From an uncultured Collinsella sp. (GTDB lineage Bacteria > Actinomycetota > Coriobacteriia > Coriobacteriales > Coriobacteriaceae), in assembly GCA_900752475.1 (NCBI GenBank), contig CAADVJ010000077.1, forward strand, positions 1 through 20,930: a stretch of 20,930 nucleotides of DNA. The letters run 5' to 3'. Positions 6,431-13,831 of the stretch are shown piece by piece (positions within the stretch are counted from its first letter, which is position 1; every line of letters begins with the position of its first letter). The notes beneath the pieces are model-generated. The model worked only from the letters and a program-made list of their open reading frames with translations. It was not told the DNA's origin and made no database searches. A program made the position numbers and the translations under genes.

Positions 6431-9247
6431 TTATGCCTCACCTCCTTTGGAGTGCTTGCCGAGCGGGGCGTTCTTTTCATTCATCACAAACGTGTCATCC
6501 CCGTTCTCGGGCACATGGACCGCATCGCGATGACCGCATTGGCTGACAGTCTGAGTCTTGGGTTCAGACCCCCGCTCGCTCGCATTCAAGCCGAACATGT
6601 GACGAGCGGCCGGAATGGCGGCCGTGTGCTCGCGCATCTCGCGGCGCAGGTCCTCATCCGAAAGCGCCGAGATGCGCATCTGGGTGTTGAGGCTTGCGCG
6701 GATGTACTCGATGTTGATGAGCCAGCCGCAGATGGCAATGACCGAGATAATCCAGATGACCAGCAGAATGATCTTGCCATTGTTGTCGATATCGAGAACC
6801 GTCGACAGAACGAAGAGCAGCACCTGCACGCCGACTACAGCGGCGAAACCGCCCTTGATGTAGTACGGGTAGCGATGTTCAAAGGCGACCGCATGATCGA
6901 GCAGTTCGCGACGGTACGAATCGGAATCGAGCATGACACGCATGGCCGTGCGCAGCGAGTAGCGCTGGCGCGGCAGGTCATTGGACTCGCAGATCATCAG
7001 ACCCGTCGTGGAAAGCTGCTTATCGAAGAGCAGGTTGAGGTTGAGCAGCAGCGGACGCAGTTGCAGGCCGATAAAGAGCGCCACGATCAAGAACACGCCC
7101 AGAATGCACAGGTTAAACAGGTAGTTGAACGAGTACATGCCGCCGACCGTCTCGCGCAGCAGATTGATGCCGTAGGTAAAGGGCAGCAGCGGGTGCAGCC
7201 ACTGGAAGAAGCCGGGCATCATCTCGATGGGGTACATACCCGATGAACCCGGAATCTGCACGATAACCAGAATGACGCCGATTGCCTTACCGATGTGCTT
7301 AAACGTAGTGGACAGCGCGTAAATGATGTTGACGTACGTAAACGAGATGGCAATGCCACCCAGCACAAATAGGAGCGGGTTGACGCACTGCACGCCAATG
7401 ACCAGATCGCCCACCGTAACGATGATGGCCTGGAACGCGCCCAGGATCACCATCAGCAGCCAGCGACCAAAGTAGCCCTGACGCGCGGTAAAGCTGCCGA
7501 TGCCTTCGCGGTCGACCTCGAGCTTGTAGATGGCGATGAGCACATAGCCGCCCACCCACAGCGCCAGATTGGTGTAGAAAGGAGCAATGCCCGAGCCGAA
7601 GCTCTTGACCGGGTAAATTGACTTTGAGGTCAGCTCGACCGGAGATGCCATAAAATCTGCGACGTCATTGACATCGACGCCCATCAGATCAGCTAGCTCG
7701 CCCATGGACTCGGACGTCTGCAGGGCCGCGATGTCGTTGGCGGCGGTTGCAAGCTTGTCCTGAACCTTGGCAAGCGAAGAATCGGTCTGGGCCAGCGTGG
7801 TCTTGGCCTGCTTGAGCGTGGCGTCAAGCTGCGCCAGCGTGCCACGCGCGCTCGCAATCGTGGGGGTCATACCCGACACAATGCCGGTCAAATCGCCCGA
7901 AACGGCGGCAAAGGAGTCCAGCGCGCTCGAAGCCTTCGGCAGCGCGTTCTGCCCCAGATCAGTCTGAGCCTGACCGAGGTTAGCCGTACCGGTCTGAATT
8001 GCCGCGTTGAGTGCGTTGCTCGCGTTCGAGATTGCCGTAGCGTCGTTTGCCATGGCGCTCGACTGTGCAGAAAGGCCATCCTTGATGCTCTGCAGCTTCT
8101 GGTTTTGCTCGCGAAGCGAATCAATGGTCGATACAATGCGCGCGTCAATTTCCTCGGAACCTGTCGACGTGTCATTGACGAGAATCTCCAAGTGCCCGAT
8201 AACGGCCTTATTGTGATCGATCGTCGCTTGGAGAGACTCGAGCGAGTTGTCGATGCGGGTGGTCGTAGATGTGACCGTACCCGTCAGCTTGCCAATCGCA
8301 GCGTTCGCGGAGGCTGACGTCTTGGTGAGCGCAAGGCTGCCCTCCGAAAGTGCCTTGGAGAGCGAGGTGATGGACTTGCCAGCCGTGGTGCGAGCTTCGC
8401 CCAGCAGGTCATTGCCCTGAGCGATTGCCTGCGTTAGCGAAGGCGCCTGTCCCTGCAGGCCCGCCAACGCAGCATCGGCCGAAGCAATCGAGCTGCTTGT
8501 CTTGTCGATGGCGGTGTTCATATCGCCGATGGAATCACGTACTTCGCCCAGGGTATCAGACGCTTCGGACACCGAACCAGCCAGCGAATCCTGGGTCTGG
8601 GTCGCTTTGTCCTTTAAATCGACTCCGGCATCTTTCGCGATTCCGGCAACAGTCTCGCCCACCGTAGAGACAAATTCCGAGTTGATCTGCTCCTCGATGG
8701 TATTGGCGCCAGTGTCGGTGACCTTGGGCGCAATAGCGCTCTTCTTCTCATTGACGTAGTACGTAAGCTTGGGCTGATGGTAGTTGCCGTCGAGCATTGA
8801 GACAAGATTGTCAGAGAAGTTCTTGGGGATCACGATGGCAGCGTAATATTCACCGCTCTCGACGCCCTCTTTGGCATCGGCGGCCGAATCGACGAAGGTC
8901 CAGCCCAGCTGATCGTTCTCTTTGAGCTGGTCGACAACCTTGTCGCCCGCATTGAGCTCGCCCACCAGGTCGTTTTGAGTTCCTTGGTCATTGTTGGCGA
9001 TGGCAATCTTGATGCCCTGGGTGTTTCCGTACGGATCCCAGTTTGCCACGATGTTGTACCAGGCATATAGCGAGGGAATGACACACACGCCCAGGGTAAC
9101 CACCAAGGCGACGGGGTTCATAAGCAATCGCTTAATGTCGCGCTTAAATATCGCAAAGGAGACCTTTGCGTTGGATAGTTTGCTGCCGAGACTCACGCTT
9201 GGACCATCCATCCTGTCGTTGAATCGAATCGTACTATCGACAACCAT
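6431..9247 (-). CDS. YhgE/Pip-type membrane protein with extended C-terminus
   Basis: From the ATG at 9247 the protein is about 938 residues. It follows the same plan as its downstream partner: a helix after KRDIKRLLMNPVALVV, the motif WDPYGNT, a long extracytoplasmic coiled-coil-like region, then about six ABC-2-like helices. It goes further, with a roughly 200-residue extension carrying a cytosolic stretch, two more helices (near LLFVLSTVLDI and VIWIISVIAICGWL) and a charged tail. The extension is absent from the other copy, so the two are diverged paralogues. The start is uncertain: a TTG at 9280, an ATG at 9247 and an ATG at 9211 are in frame and none has a good Shine-Dalgarno. I chose the outermost ATG. 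The extracellular region and the membrane location are inferred from composition. Function is unproven. Confidence 0.88.
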   Translation of the reverse strand: MVVDSTIRFNDRMDGPSVSLGSKLSNAKVSFAIFKRDIKRLLMNPVALVVTLGVCVIPSLYAWYNIVANWDPYGNTQGIKIAIANNDQGTQNDLVGELNAGDKVVDQLKENDQLGWTFVDSAADAKEGVESGEYYAAIVIPKNFSDNLVSMLDGNYHQPKLTYYVNEKKSAIAPKVTDTGANTIEEQINSEFVSTVGETVAGIAKDAGVDLKDKATQTQDSLAGSVSEASDTLGEVRDSIGDMNTAIDKTSSSIASADAALAGLQGQAPSLTQAIAQGNDLLGEARTTAGKSITSLSKALSEGSLALTKTSASANAAIGKLTGTVTSTTTRIDNSLESLQATIDHNKAVIGHLEILVNDTSTGSEEIDARIVSTIDSLREQNQKLQSIKDGLSAQSSAMANDATAISNASNALNAAIQTGTANLGQAQTDLGQNALPKASSALDSFAAVSGDLTGIVSGMTPTIASARGTLAQLDATLKQAKTTLAQTDSSLAKVQDKLATAANDIAALQTSESMGELADLMGVDVNDVADFMASPVELTSKSIYPVKSFGSGIAPFYTNLALWVGGYVLIAIYKLEVDREGIGSFTARQGYFGRWLLMVILGAFQAIIVTVGDLVIGVQCVNPLLFVLGGIAISFTYVNIIYALSTTFKHIGKAIGVILVIVQIPGSSGMYPIEMMPGFFQWLHPLLPFTYGINLLRETVGGMYSFNYLFNLCILGVFLIVALFIGLQLRPLLLNLNLLFDKQLSTTGLMICESNDLPRQRYSLRTAMRVMLDSDSYRRELLDHAVAFEHRYPYYIKGGFAAVVGVQVLLFVLSTVLDIDNNGKIILLVIWIISVIAICGWLINIEYIRASLNTQMRISALSDEDLRREMREHTAAIPAARHMFGLNASERGSEPKTQTVSQCGHRDAVHVPENGDDTFVMNEKNAPLGKHSKGGEA

Positions 9248-9303
9248 TGTACGTAGGCGCTTTAGTGTCTCACGGCACAATGGTGCTGAGTTTTGCGGGT
9301 AGC

Positions 9304-9339
9304 AATATACTACGAAGATGAGTTAGCGTACAGATGTAC
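9304..9339 (-). promoter_or_regulatory. Candidate promoter and operator of the YhgE pair
   Basis: On the minus strand TATATT (9304-9309) is a five-of-six -10 box. At 17-bp spacing upstream lies a weak -35, TGTACG (9327-9332). A 12-bp near-palindrome, GTACATCTGTAC (9328-9339, 5-bp arms), overlaps this -35. A repressor bound there would block the promoter. The predicted start of transcription is near 9297. Confidence 0.4.
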
Positions 9340-9398
9340 AGTATCTTTAATTTCAGCAGGTCACAAAACCACAACCCGCACAAATTAGCAATCCGAAT

Positions 9399-9474
9399 AG
9401 TCATTGGGGACGTTCTTAAACGACTAGTCAAACAAGAACGTCCCCAACGACTACTTTTCCTCCGTCCCCAAGGG
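9399..9474. repeat. GGGGAC-type intergenic repeat with cruciform potential
   Basis: Arms 9399-9417 and 9434-9452 are complementary at 18 of 19 positions around the core TTGGGGACGTTCTT. Their 16-bp loop contains the 8-bp palindrome GACTAGTC (9422-9429). Directly next to it, 9455-9474 repeats on the minus strand the exact 20-bp sequence found at 83-102. It lies in the gene-free stretch between the YhgE pair and htpG. No open reading frame with a plausible start covers it. The repeat is seen directly; the idea of a mobile or REP-like origin is inference. Confidence 0.75.
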
Positions 9475-9511
9475 ATCATTATTGGACCGTCGATGTTTTT
9501 GCAATGCCAGC

Positions 9512-9615
9512 GAGCGGGCGCCAGAGCGAACAAATTGGCATGAAAAGAGGACGGCATAGACCTCCTAGTCATGCCGTCCTCTTTGAATGACAAGTTGTCG
9601 CTCTGGCGCCCGCGC
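9512..9615 (-). terminator. Nested hairpin downstream of htpG, probable terminator region
   Basis: The inner stem (9544-9557 with 9571-9584) is 14 bp and perfect, AAAGAGGACGGCAT and its complement, and is followed on the minus strand by TTTTCATG. An outer stem (9514-9529 with 9598-9613) of 16 perfect base pairs encloses it, and the sequence between the two stems is partly complementary, giving a long imperfect hairpin of about 100 nt. The inner part is a plausible weak intrinsic terminator for htpG. The outer stem is more than a terminator needs. Confidence 0.6.
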
Positions 9616-9624
9616 AGTGTCGAC

Positions 9625-9655
9625 TGGTCCGCCGTTCGTTAGAACGGCGGAACCA
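9625..9655 (-). terminator. Stem-loop directly after the htpG stop codon
   Basis: CCGCCGTTC / GAACGGCGG (9629-9637 with 9642-9650) is a perfect 9-bp stem with a 4-nt loop, extended by TGGT / ACCA around a one-base bulge. It starts one base beyond the htpG TAA. There is no T-run, so on its own it is more likely a 3'-end stabiliser or part of a compound terminator with the hairpin that follows. Confidence 0.5.
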
Positions 9656-9656
9656 A

Positions 9657-11681
9657 TTACATTAGTTCGCAGATGGCTGCCGCGAAGGCAACGGGGTCCT
9701 CGGGGAGGATGCCCTCGACCAGCAGGGCCTGGTCATAGAGCAGACCGGAGTACTGCTTGATCTTGTCGGCGTCGCCTGCCTTCTGGGCAGCGACAAGCTT
9801 GTCAAAGACCGGGTGCTTGGCGTTGAGCTCGAGCACGCGTTGGCTCTTGGGCATGCCGTCGGGCGCGCCCTCGGGTCCCTTCTGGAGTACCTTCTCCATC
9901 TCGAGCGAAAGTGGGCCCTCGGTGGTGATGCAAGCGGGGGCATCGGTCAGGCGCGCGGAGACGGCAACTTTCTCGACCTTGTCACCGAGCGCCTCCTTCA
10001 TAGCGCTGAAGAGGTCCTCGTTTTCCTTGGTGGCGTCCTCGGCCTCCTTCTTCTCATCCTCGGTCGCCAGGTCAAGATCACCGGTCGCGACGTTCTTGAG
10101 CTCCAGATGACGATCCTCGACCTCGGGCTCGGCACCATCGGCCACAGCCTTCTCGGCAGCCTCGCGGGCAGCATCGTCCTCGTAGATCTTGGGCATATCG
10201 GCGGCAACGTATTCACGCATAGCCTGGAACGTGAACTCATCCACATCCTGCGTCAGCAGCAGCACGTCATAGCCGCGGTCGAGCACGCCCTTTACCACGG
10301 GCATCTTGGTCAAGCGCTCACGCGAGTCACCGGCGGCGTAGTAGATGGCCTTCTGATCCTCGGGCATGCCCTTGACATACTCAGCCAGAGTAATCATCTT
10401 CTGTTCCTTGGCAGACCAGAACAGCAACAGGTCGGCGAGCTCATCGGCCTTCATGCCATAGCTCGAGTAGATACCATACTTAAGGCCACGGCCAAAGTTC
10501 TCAAAGAACTTCTCGTAGGCCTCGCGGTCGTTGTCACGCATATCCTCAAGGTCGGCGGTAATCTTCTTTTCCACACGCTTGGCAATGGCCTTGAGCTGAC
10601 GGTTCTGCTGCAGCGTCTCGCGCGAGATGTTAAGCGACACGTCGGCAGAATCCACGACGCCGCGGACAAAGTTATAGTAGTCGGGCAGCAGGTCGTCGCA
10701 CTTCTCCATGATCAGGACGTTGGAGCTGTAGAGCGCCAGACCCTTCTCGTAATCCTTGCTGTACAGATCGAACGGCGCGCGGCCCGGCACAAACAGCAGG
10801 GCGTCATACTCGAGCGTGCCCTCGGCATGGAAGCTGATGGTGCGCGCAGGATCGTCAAAGTCGTGGAACGTGGACTTGTAGAACTCGTCGTAGTCCTTCT
10901 GCTCGACATCGGAGCTGCGCTTCTTCCAGATCGGTGTCATGGAATTGACGGTCTCAAGCTCCTGGTAGTCCTCGTACTCGGGCTTGTAATCGTCGCCGGC
11001 GTCCTCGGGCTTGGGTTTCTGGCGGCTTTTGGACACCATCATCTGAATCGGGTAGCGCACATAGTTGCTGTACTGCTGAATCAGGCTCTTGAGACCCCAC
11101 TCGGTCAGGAAGCGATCGTAGGTCTCGGCCTCGCCGTCGGCATCGAGCTTCTCGTTCTCGCGCAGCGTCAGGATGACATCGGTACCGTGCTCGGCGCGCT
11201 CGCCGTCCTCGATGGTGTAGCCCTCAAGACCGTCGGATTCCCACACATGGGCGACATCCTCGCCATAGGCGCGGCTCACGACCTTCACGTGGCTGGCGAC
11301 CATAAAAGCCGAGTAGAAGCCCACGCCAAACTGGCCGATGATGTCGACATCCGAACCCTGCTGCTCAGCGTTCTCGGTCTTAAACTCCTCGGAGCCGGAA
11401 TGGGCGATGGTGCCCAGATTGCGCTCGAGCTCCTCGGCGGTCATGCCAATGCCGTTATCCGAGATAGTAATGGTGCGGGCGTCTTTATCAAAGGAGACGC
11501 GAATAGCTAGGTCGCCCTGGTTGATCTTGACGCTCGGGTCCTGCAGGCTCTTAAAGTTGAGCTTGTCGACGGCGTCGCTCGCGTTAGAGATAAGCTCGCG
11601 CAGGAAGATTTCCTTATTGGTGTAGATGGAGTTGATCATGAGGTCGAGCAGCTTTTTGCTCTCGGTCTTAAATTGACGCAT
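9657..11681 (-). CDS. htpG: Molecular chaperone HtpG (bacterial Hsp90)
   Basis: The 674-residue cytosolic ATP-dependent chaperone works as a dimer and remodels client proteins. The GHKL ATPase domain is intact: LRELISNASDAVDKL (28-41, E29 and N33), SDNGIGM (74-80, D75) and IGQFGVGFYSAFM (115-127). The middle domain carries the arginine of SLNISRETLQQN, which contacts ATP. The C-terminal dimerisation region is preceded by an acidic, Ala/Glu-rich insertion at about residues 490-560, which makes the protein longer than the usual 610-630 residues. The ATG is preceded by AAAGGA about 8 bases upstream. It appears monocistronic, with hairpins on both sides. No CIRCE or HAIR heat-shock operator was seen upstream; regulation may instead involve the leader hairpin. 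Confidence 0.98.
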   Translation of the reverse strand: MRQFKTESKKLLDLMINSIYTNKEIFLRELISNASDAVDKLNFKSLQDPSVKINQGDLAIRVSFDKDARTITISDNGIGMTAEELERNLGTIAHSGSEEFKTENAEQQGSDVDIIGQFGVGFYSAFMVASHVKVVSRAYGEDVAHVWESDGLEGYTIEDGERAEHGTDVILTLRENEKLDADGEAETYDRFLTEWGLKSLIQQYSNYVRYPIQMMVSKSRQKPKPEDAGDDYKPEYEDYQELETVNSMTPIWKKRSSDVEQKDYDEFYKSTFHDFDDPARTISFHAEGTLEYDALLFVPGRAPFDLYSKDYEKGLALYSSNVLIMEKCDDLLPDYYNFVRGVVDSADVSLNISRETLQQNRQLKAIAKRVEKKITADLEDMRDNDREAYEKFFENFGRGLKYGIYSSYGMKADELADLLLFWSAKEQKMITLAEYVKGMPEDQKAIYYAAGDSRERLTKMPVVKGVLDRGYDVLLLTQDVDEFTFQAMREYVAADMPKIYEDDAAREAAEKAVADGAEPEVEDRHLELKNVATGDLDLATEDEKKEAEDATKENEDLFSAMKEALGDKVEKVAVSARLTDAPACITTEGPLSLEMEKVLQKGPEGAPDGMPKSQRVLELNAKHPVFDKLVAAQKAGDADKIKQYSGLLYDQALLVEGILPEDPVAFAAAICELM

Positions 11682-11710
11682 ATGCAGTCCTTTCGCGCTA
11701 CCCCCGTCCG

Positions 11711-11736
11711 CAAAAACGGCCCGGTTGCCCGAGCCG
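11711..11736 (-). terminator. Terminator-like hairpin in the htpG leader
   Basis: On the minus strand CGGCTCGG-GCAA-CCGGGCCG folds into an 8-bp stem (one G-U wobble) closed by a GNRA-type GCAA tetraloop, followed by TTTTTG. It ends only about 30 bp ahead of the htpG ATG. It may terminate the GNAT transcript coming from upstream or act as an attenuator inside the htpG leader. The short distance to the gene leaves little room for a promoter after it. Confidence 0.65.
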
Positions 11737-11767
11737 CATCGCAGACCTGCTATGTTCAGACTTAGAT

Positions 11768-11796
11768 TTTATAACCCATTAGCGCGCATATATACA
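11768..11796 (-). promoter_or_regulatory. Candidate htpG promoter
   Basis: TATAAA (11768-11773, minus strand) matches the -10 consensus at five of six positions. At 17 bp upstream is a poor -35, TGTATA (11791-11796). A 6-bp inverted repeat, ACATAC / GTATGT (11794-11799 and 11814-11819), flanks the upstream edge and could bind a regulator. If used, the leader is about 80 nt and contains the terminator-like hairpin. Confidence 0.3.
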
Positions 11797-11845
11797 TACG
11801 GAATCGAAAAACTGTATGTCTAAGCGCTCCGATGCGCCAATTGCC

Positions 11846-11884
11846 AAGGAGTGTCCCCGACTGCCGGCAGAAAAGGAACGTCCC
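11846..11884. repeat. GGGGAC-type tandem element after the GNAT gene
   Basis: Two imperfect copies, AAGGAGTGTCCCC (11846-11858) and AAGGAACGTCCC (11873-11884), flank the 10-bp palindrome CTGCCGGCAG (11861-11870). The ACGTCCC core is shared with the elements near 9404-9447. The second copy touches the GNAT stop codon. This is a third location of the same intergenic motif family in the window. Confidence 0.55.
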
Positions 11885-12384
11885 TATCTGCCATCTACGC
11901 GCTTGGCCATCCAGACATGGGGCTGGCCCTCGTCTTCGTGATCTACCGGGGCAATTTGCGTGTAGCCCGCCTTTACATAGAGCGGCAGCACGTATTCCTG
12001 CGCATGCAGTTTTATGAGCTTGGCACCGGCATCACGCGCGGCGGCATCACTGGCCTCGACGATCTTGCTCGCCAGACCGCGACGGCGCATGCTCGGCAGC
12101 ACAGCCACGCGCCCCATAATATAGGTCTCCCCCGCTGCGACGCCTTCGTCCAAATCGCACGACGGCGAAACCGGAGCCTCTGAATCTGCCGCGCGCTCAA
12201 ACTCTTCGGGAAACACGCGCGAGCAACCGGCAAGCTCGCCGTCTACATAGAGCGTCACATGAATGCAGCTCTGATCCTCGTCGATAGCGTCGAACTCATT
12301 CTCGTAGCCCTGCTCGTCTATAAAAACGACGCGGCGCACCAACGCCGCGTCATCAAAGCATCCCGTCTTAAGTTGGATATCCAT
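11884..12384 (-). CDS. GNAT-family N-acetyltransferase
   Basis: From the ATG at 12384 the protein has 166 residues and the GNAT fold: an N-terminal region with VFIDEQGYENEFDAID, beta strands carrying IHVTLYVDGELAGCSRVFP, the acetyl-CoA strand YIMGRVAVLPSMRRRGLASKI with the R/Q-x-x-G-x-G/A-like loop (RRRGLA), and a C-terminal part with LHAQEYVLPLYVKAGY. It most resembles the ElaA/YjcF type of GNATs. The acceptor is unknown. I chose the ATG at 12384 because AAGGGG sits about 7 bases upstream; the in-frame TTG six codons earlier has no ribosome site. It lies 39 bp after the phosphatase gene and could be read through from it. Confidence 0.92.
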   Translation of the reverse strand: MDIQLKTGCFDDAALVRRVVFIDEQGYENEFDAIDEDQSCIHVTLYVDGELAGCSRVFPEEFERAADSEAPVSPSCDLDEGVAAGETYIMGRVAVLPSMRRRGLASKIVEASDAAARDAGAKLIKLHAQEYVLPLYVKAGYTQIAPVDHEDEGQPHVWMAKRVDGR

Positions 12385-12423
12385 GGCTGCCCCTTCATTC
12401 AATGCGAACGTTAGGGACCGATT

Positions 12424-13074
12424 TTAGCGAAAATGAGCTCCGCGCACGCTAAACTTCGCGCGAGCCTTCGCCAGGCAGTCGTAATGACCCACGTTATGGG
12501 CATCGCTCGCGATGAAGCTGTACAGGTTCTGATCGAACAGGCGCTGTGCCGGCTTTTTCTCGCGACCAAAGCGACCGCCGGCAATAAAGTCCGCCGAAGC
12601 CTGCAGCTTGCAGCCCATATCGACCAGGCGCGCCGCCACGCTTACATCCTTTTGAACCGCACGATAGCGCTCAGGATGAGCGATAATCACCTGGTAGCCA
12701 CGGCACTGCAAATCGTAAATCGTGTTCTCGTACTCTCTAAACGCATACGCATCGGCATGCGTCGAAAGTTCGAGCAGAAACTCGTTGGTCCCATCGAAAT
12801 GCAAGTGCTCCGCGGCATCGATACCAAGCTCAACGAGCTTTCGATGGTTGACCTCGAAGCCCATCTGGAGCGGAAAACCGTCAGCGTTATCACGCAGCAG
12901 CTCAAAGGCATCCCACATCTTGTCGTAATCAAAATAGGGATCACGGCAGTGAGGAGTGCAAACGATTCTGGTTACACCGGCCCGCTTGGCAGCCTCGAGC
13001 ATCGCCAAGCTCTCATCGAGATCGGCGGCGCCGTCGTCTACACCCGGCAAGATATGGCAATGAATGTCACGCAT
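12424..13074 (-). CDS. PHP-family protein-tyrosine phosphatase (CpsB/YwqE-like)
   Basis: The 216-residue cytosolic metal-dependent phosphatase would remove phosphate from the partner tyrosine kinase. The PHP motifs are all present: DIHCHILPGVDDG (3-15, metal ligands H5 and H7), TPH (40-42), GFEVNH (72-77, E74), IIAHPERY (130-137, H133) and SDAHN (190-194, D191 and H193). The length is a little below the 240-255 residues of pneumococcal CpsB and B. subtilis YwqE. The ATG has AAGG about 7 bases upstream and follows the kinase stop codon by 17 bp, so the three genes form one operon in the order adaptor, kinase, phosphatase. The product likely tunes capsule or exopolysaccharide assembly through kinase dephosphorylation. 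Confidence 0.94.
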   Translation of the reverse strand: MRDIHCHILPGVDDGAADLDESLAMLEAAKRAGVTRIVCTPHCRDPYFDYDKMWDAFELLRDNADGFPLQMGFEVNHRKLVELGIDAAEHLHFDGTNEFLLELSTHADAYAFREYENTIYDLQCRGYQVIIAHPERYRAVQKDVSVAARLVDMGCKLQASADFIAGGRFGREKKPAQRLFDQNLYSFIASDAHNVGHYDCLAKARAKFSVRGAHFR

Positions 13075-13091
13075 AGGTCAGCCTTAATCAA

Positions 13092-13829
13092 CTAAACGTT
13101 TGCTCGGTTGGTGAAGATGCCCTTTTTGGAAGTCCCCTGATCGTCGGAGCCCTTCTTCACCTTCTTACCGTCCTTGGTGTAGTAGGAGTAGTAGTACTCG
13201 CTGGTCTCGGTCTCGCAGTAGTTCATAACGGTACCGATGAGCTTGACCTTCTCGGACTTCTTAAGCTGACCGATGGCGTTGAGCGCCTCCTCGCGCTTGG
13301 TGAAATCCTCACGCACGACAAAAAGCGCACCGTCGGTCAGACTTGCGATCTCGGCAGCATCGATGAAGGTGCCGACCGGGGGAGCATCAAAGATAACGTA
13401 CTGGAACTTGGCGGACAGTGCCTTTACCAGCTTGGCAAAGCGGTGAGAGACGATGATGTCGGCAGGATTGGGAATATGCGGCTCGGCATCGAGGAAGTAG
13501 AAGTTCTTCTGACCCGTCTCGACAATCGCCTGGTCAATAGAAACCTGCTCGGAAAGGACTGCATAGAGTCCGCCGCGGGAGCGGACGCCGAGCATATCGG
13601 CAAGGGACCTGCGACGCATATCAGCCTCGACCAGCAGGACGCTCTTGCCGCTGGTGGCGATAGCCTGGGCAAGGTTGATGGAAACCGTAGACTTGCCCTC
13701 GTTGGGAATCGAGGACGTAACGGTGATGGTGCGAATGGGGTCGTCCACGCTCGCAAAGCGGATGTTGGCCAGAAGGGTCTTGGCGGCATTCTGTACAACG
13801 AGCTTATCGGTGTTCTTTGCCTTAGCCAT
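13092..13829 (-). CDS. Bacterial tyrosine kinase (CpsD/YwqD-like)
   Basis: The 245-residue BY-kinase catalytic subunit shows Walker A SSIPNEGKST (39-48), Walker A' VLLVEAD (64-70), Walker B YVIFDAPP (144-151) and a C-terminal autophosphorylation cluster EYYYSYY (Y212-214, Y216, Y217). In Gram-positive-type systems this subunit is cytosolic and is activated by the C-terminal tail of a separate membrane adaptor, which is exactly the gene next to it. Phosphorylation of the tyrosine tail controls oligomer cycling and polysaccharide polymerisation. The ATG is 2 bp after the adaptor stop codon, with the ribosome site AAAGGTGG inside the adaptor's last codons, indicating translational coupling. A basic stretch (KKVKKG) follows the tyrosine cluster. 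Confidence 0.95.
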   Translation of the reverse strand: MAKAKNTDKLVVQNAAKTLLANIRFASVDDPIRTITVTSSIPNEGKSTVSINLAQAIATSGKSVLLVEADMRRRSLADMLGVRSRGGLYAVLSEQVSIDQAIVETGQKNFYFLDAEPHIPNPADIIVSHRFAKLVKALSAKFQYVIFDAPPVGTFIDAAEIASLTDGALFVVREDFTKREEALNAIGQLKKSEKVKLIGTVMNYCETETSEYYYSYYTKDGKKVKKGSDDQGTSKKGIFTNRANV

Positions 13830-13831
13830 GC

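Noticed and set aside
5510..7246. 578-residue plus-strand frame across the two YhgE-type genes
   Set aside because: It spans the junction of two real minus-strand genes and shows no domain; long antisense frames are common at this base composition.
9334..9543. Short plus-strand open frame in the YhgE-htpG gap
   Set aside because: No ribosome site, and it runs through the inverted repeats. The gap is better explained by repeats and terminators.
9813..11510. 565-residue hydrophobic-looking plus-strand frame opposite htpG
   Set aside because: The Leu/Val/Gly richness is the complement of Glu/Lys/Asp-rich htpG codons. htpG is unmistakable.
11682..11883. Heat-shock operators (CIRCE or HAIR) upstream of htpG
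   Set aside because: I looked for TTAGCACTC-N9-GAGTGCTAA and CTTGAGT-N7-ACTCAAG and found neither; only a weak ACATAC/GTATGT repeat is present.
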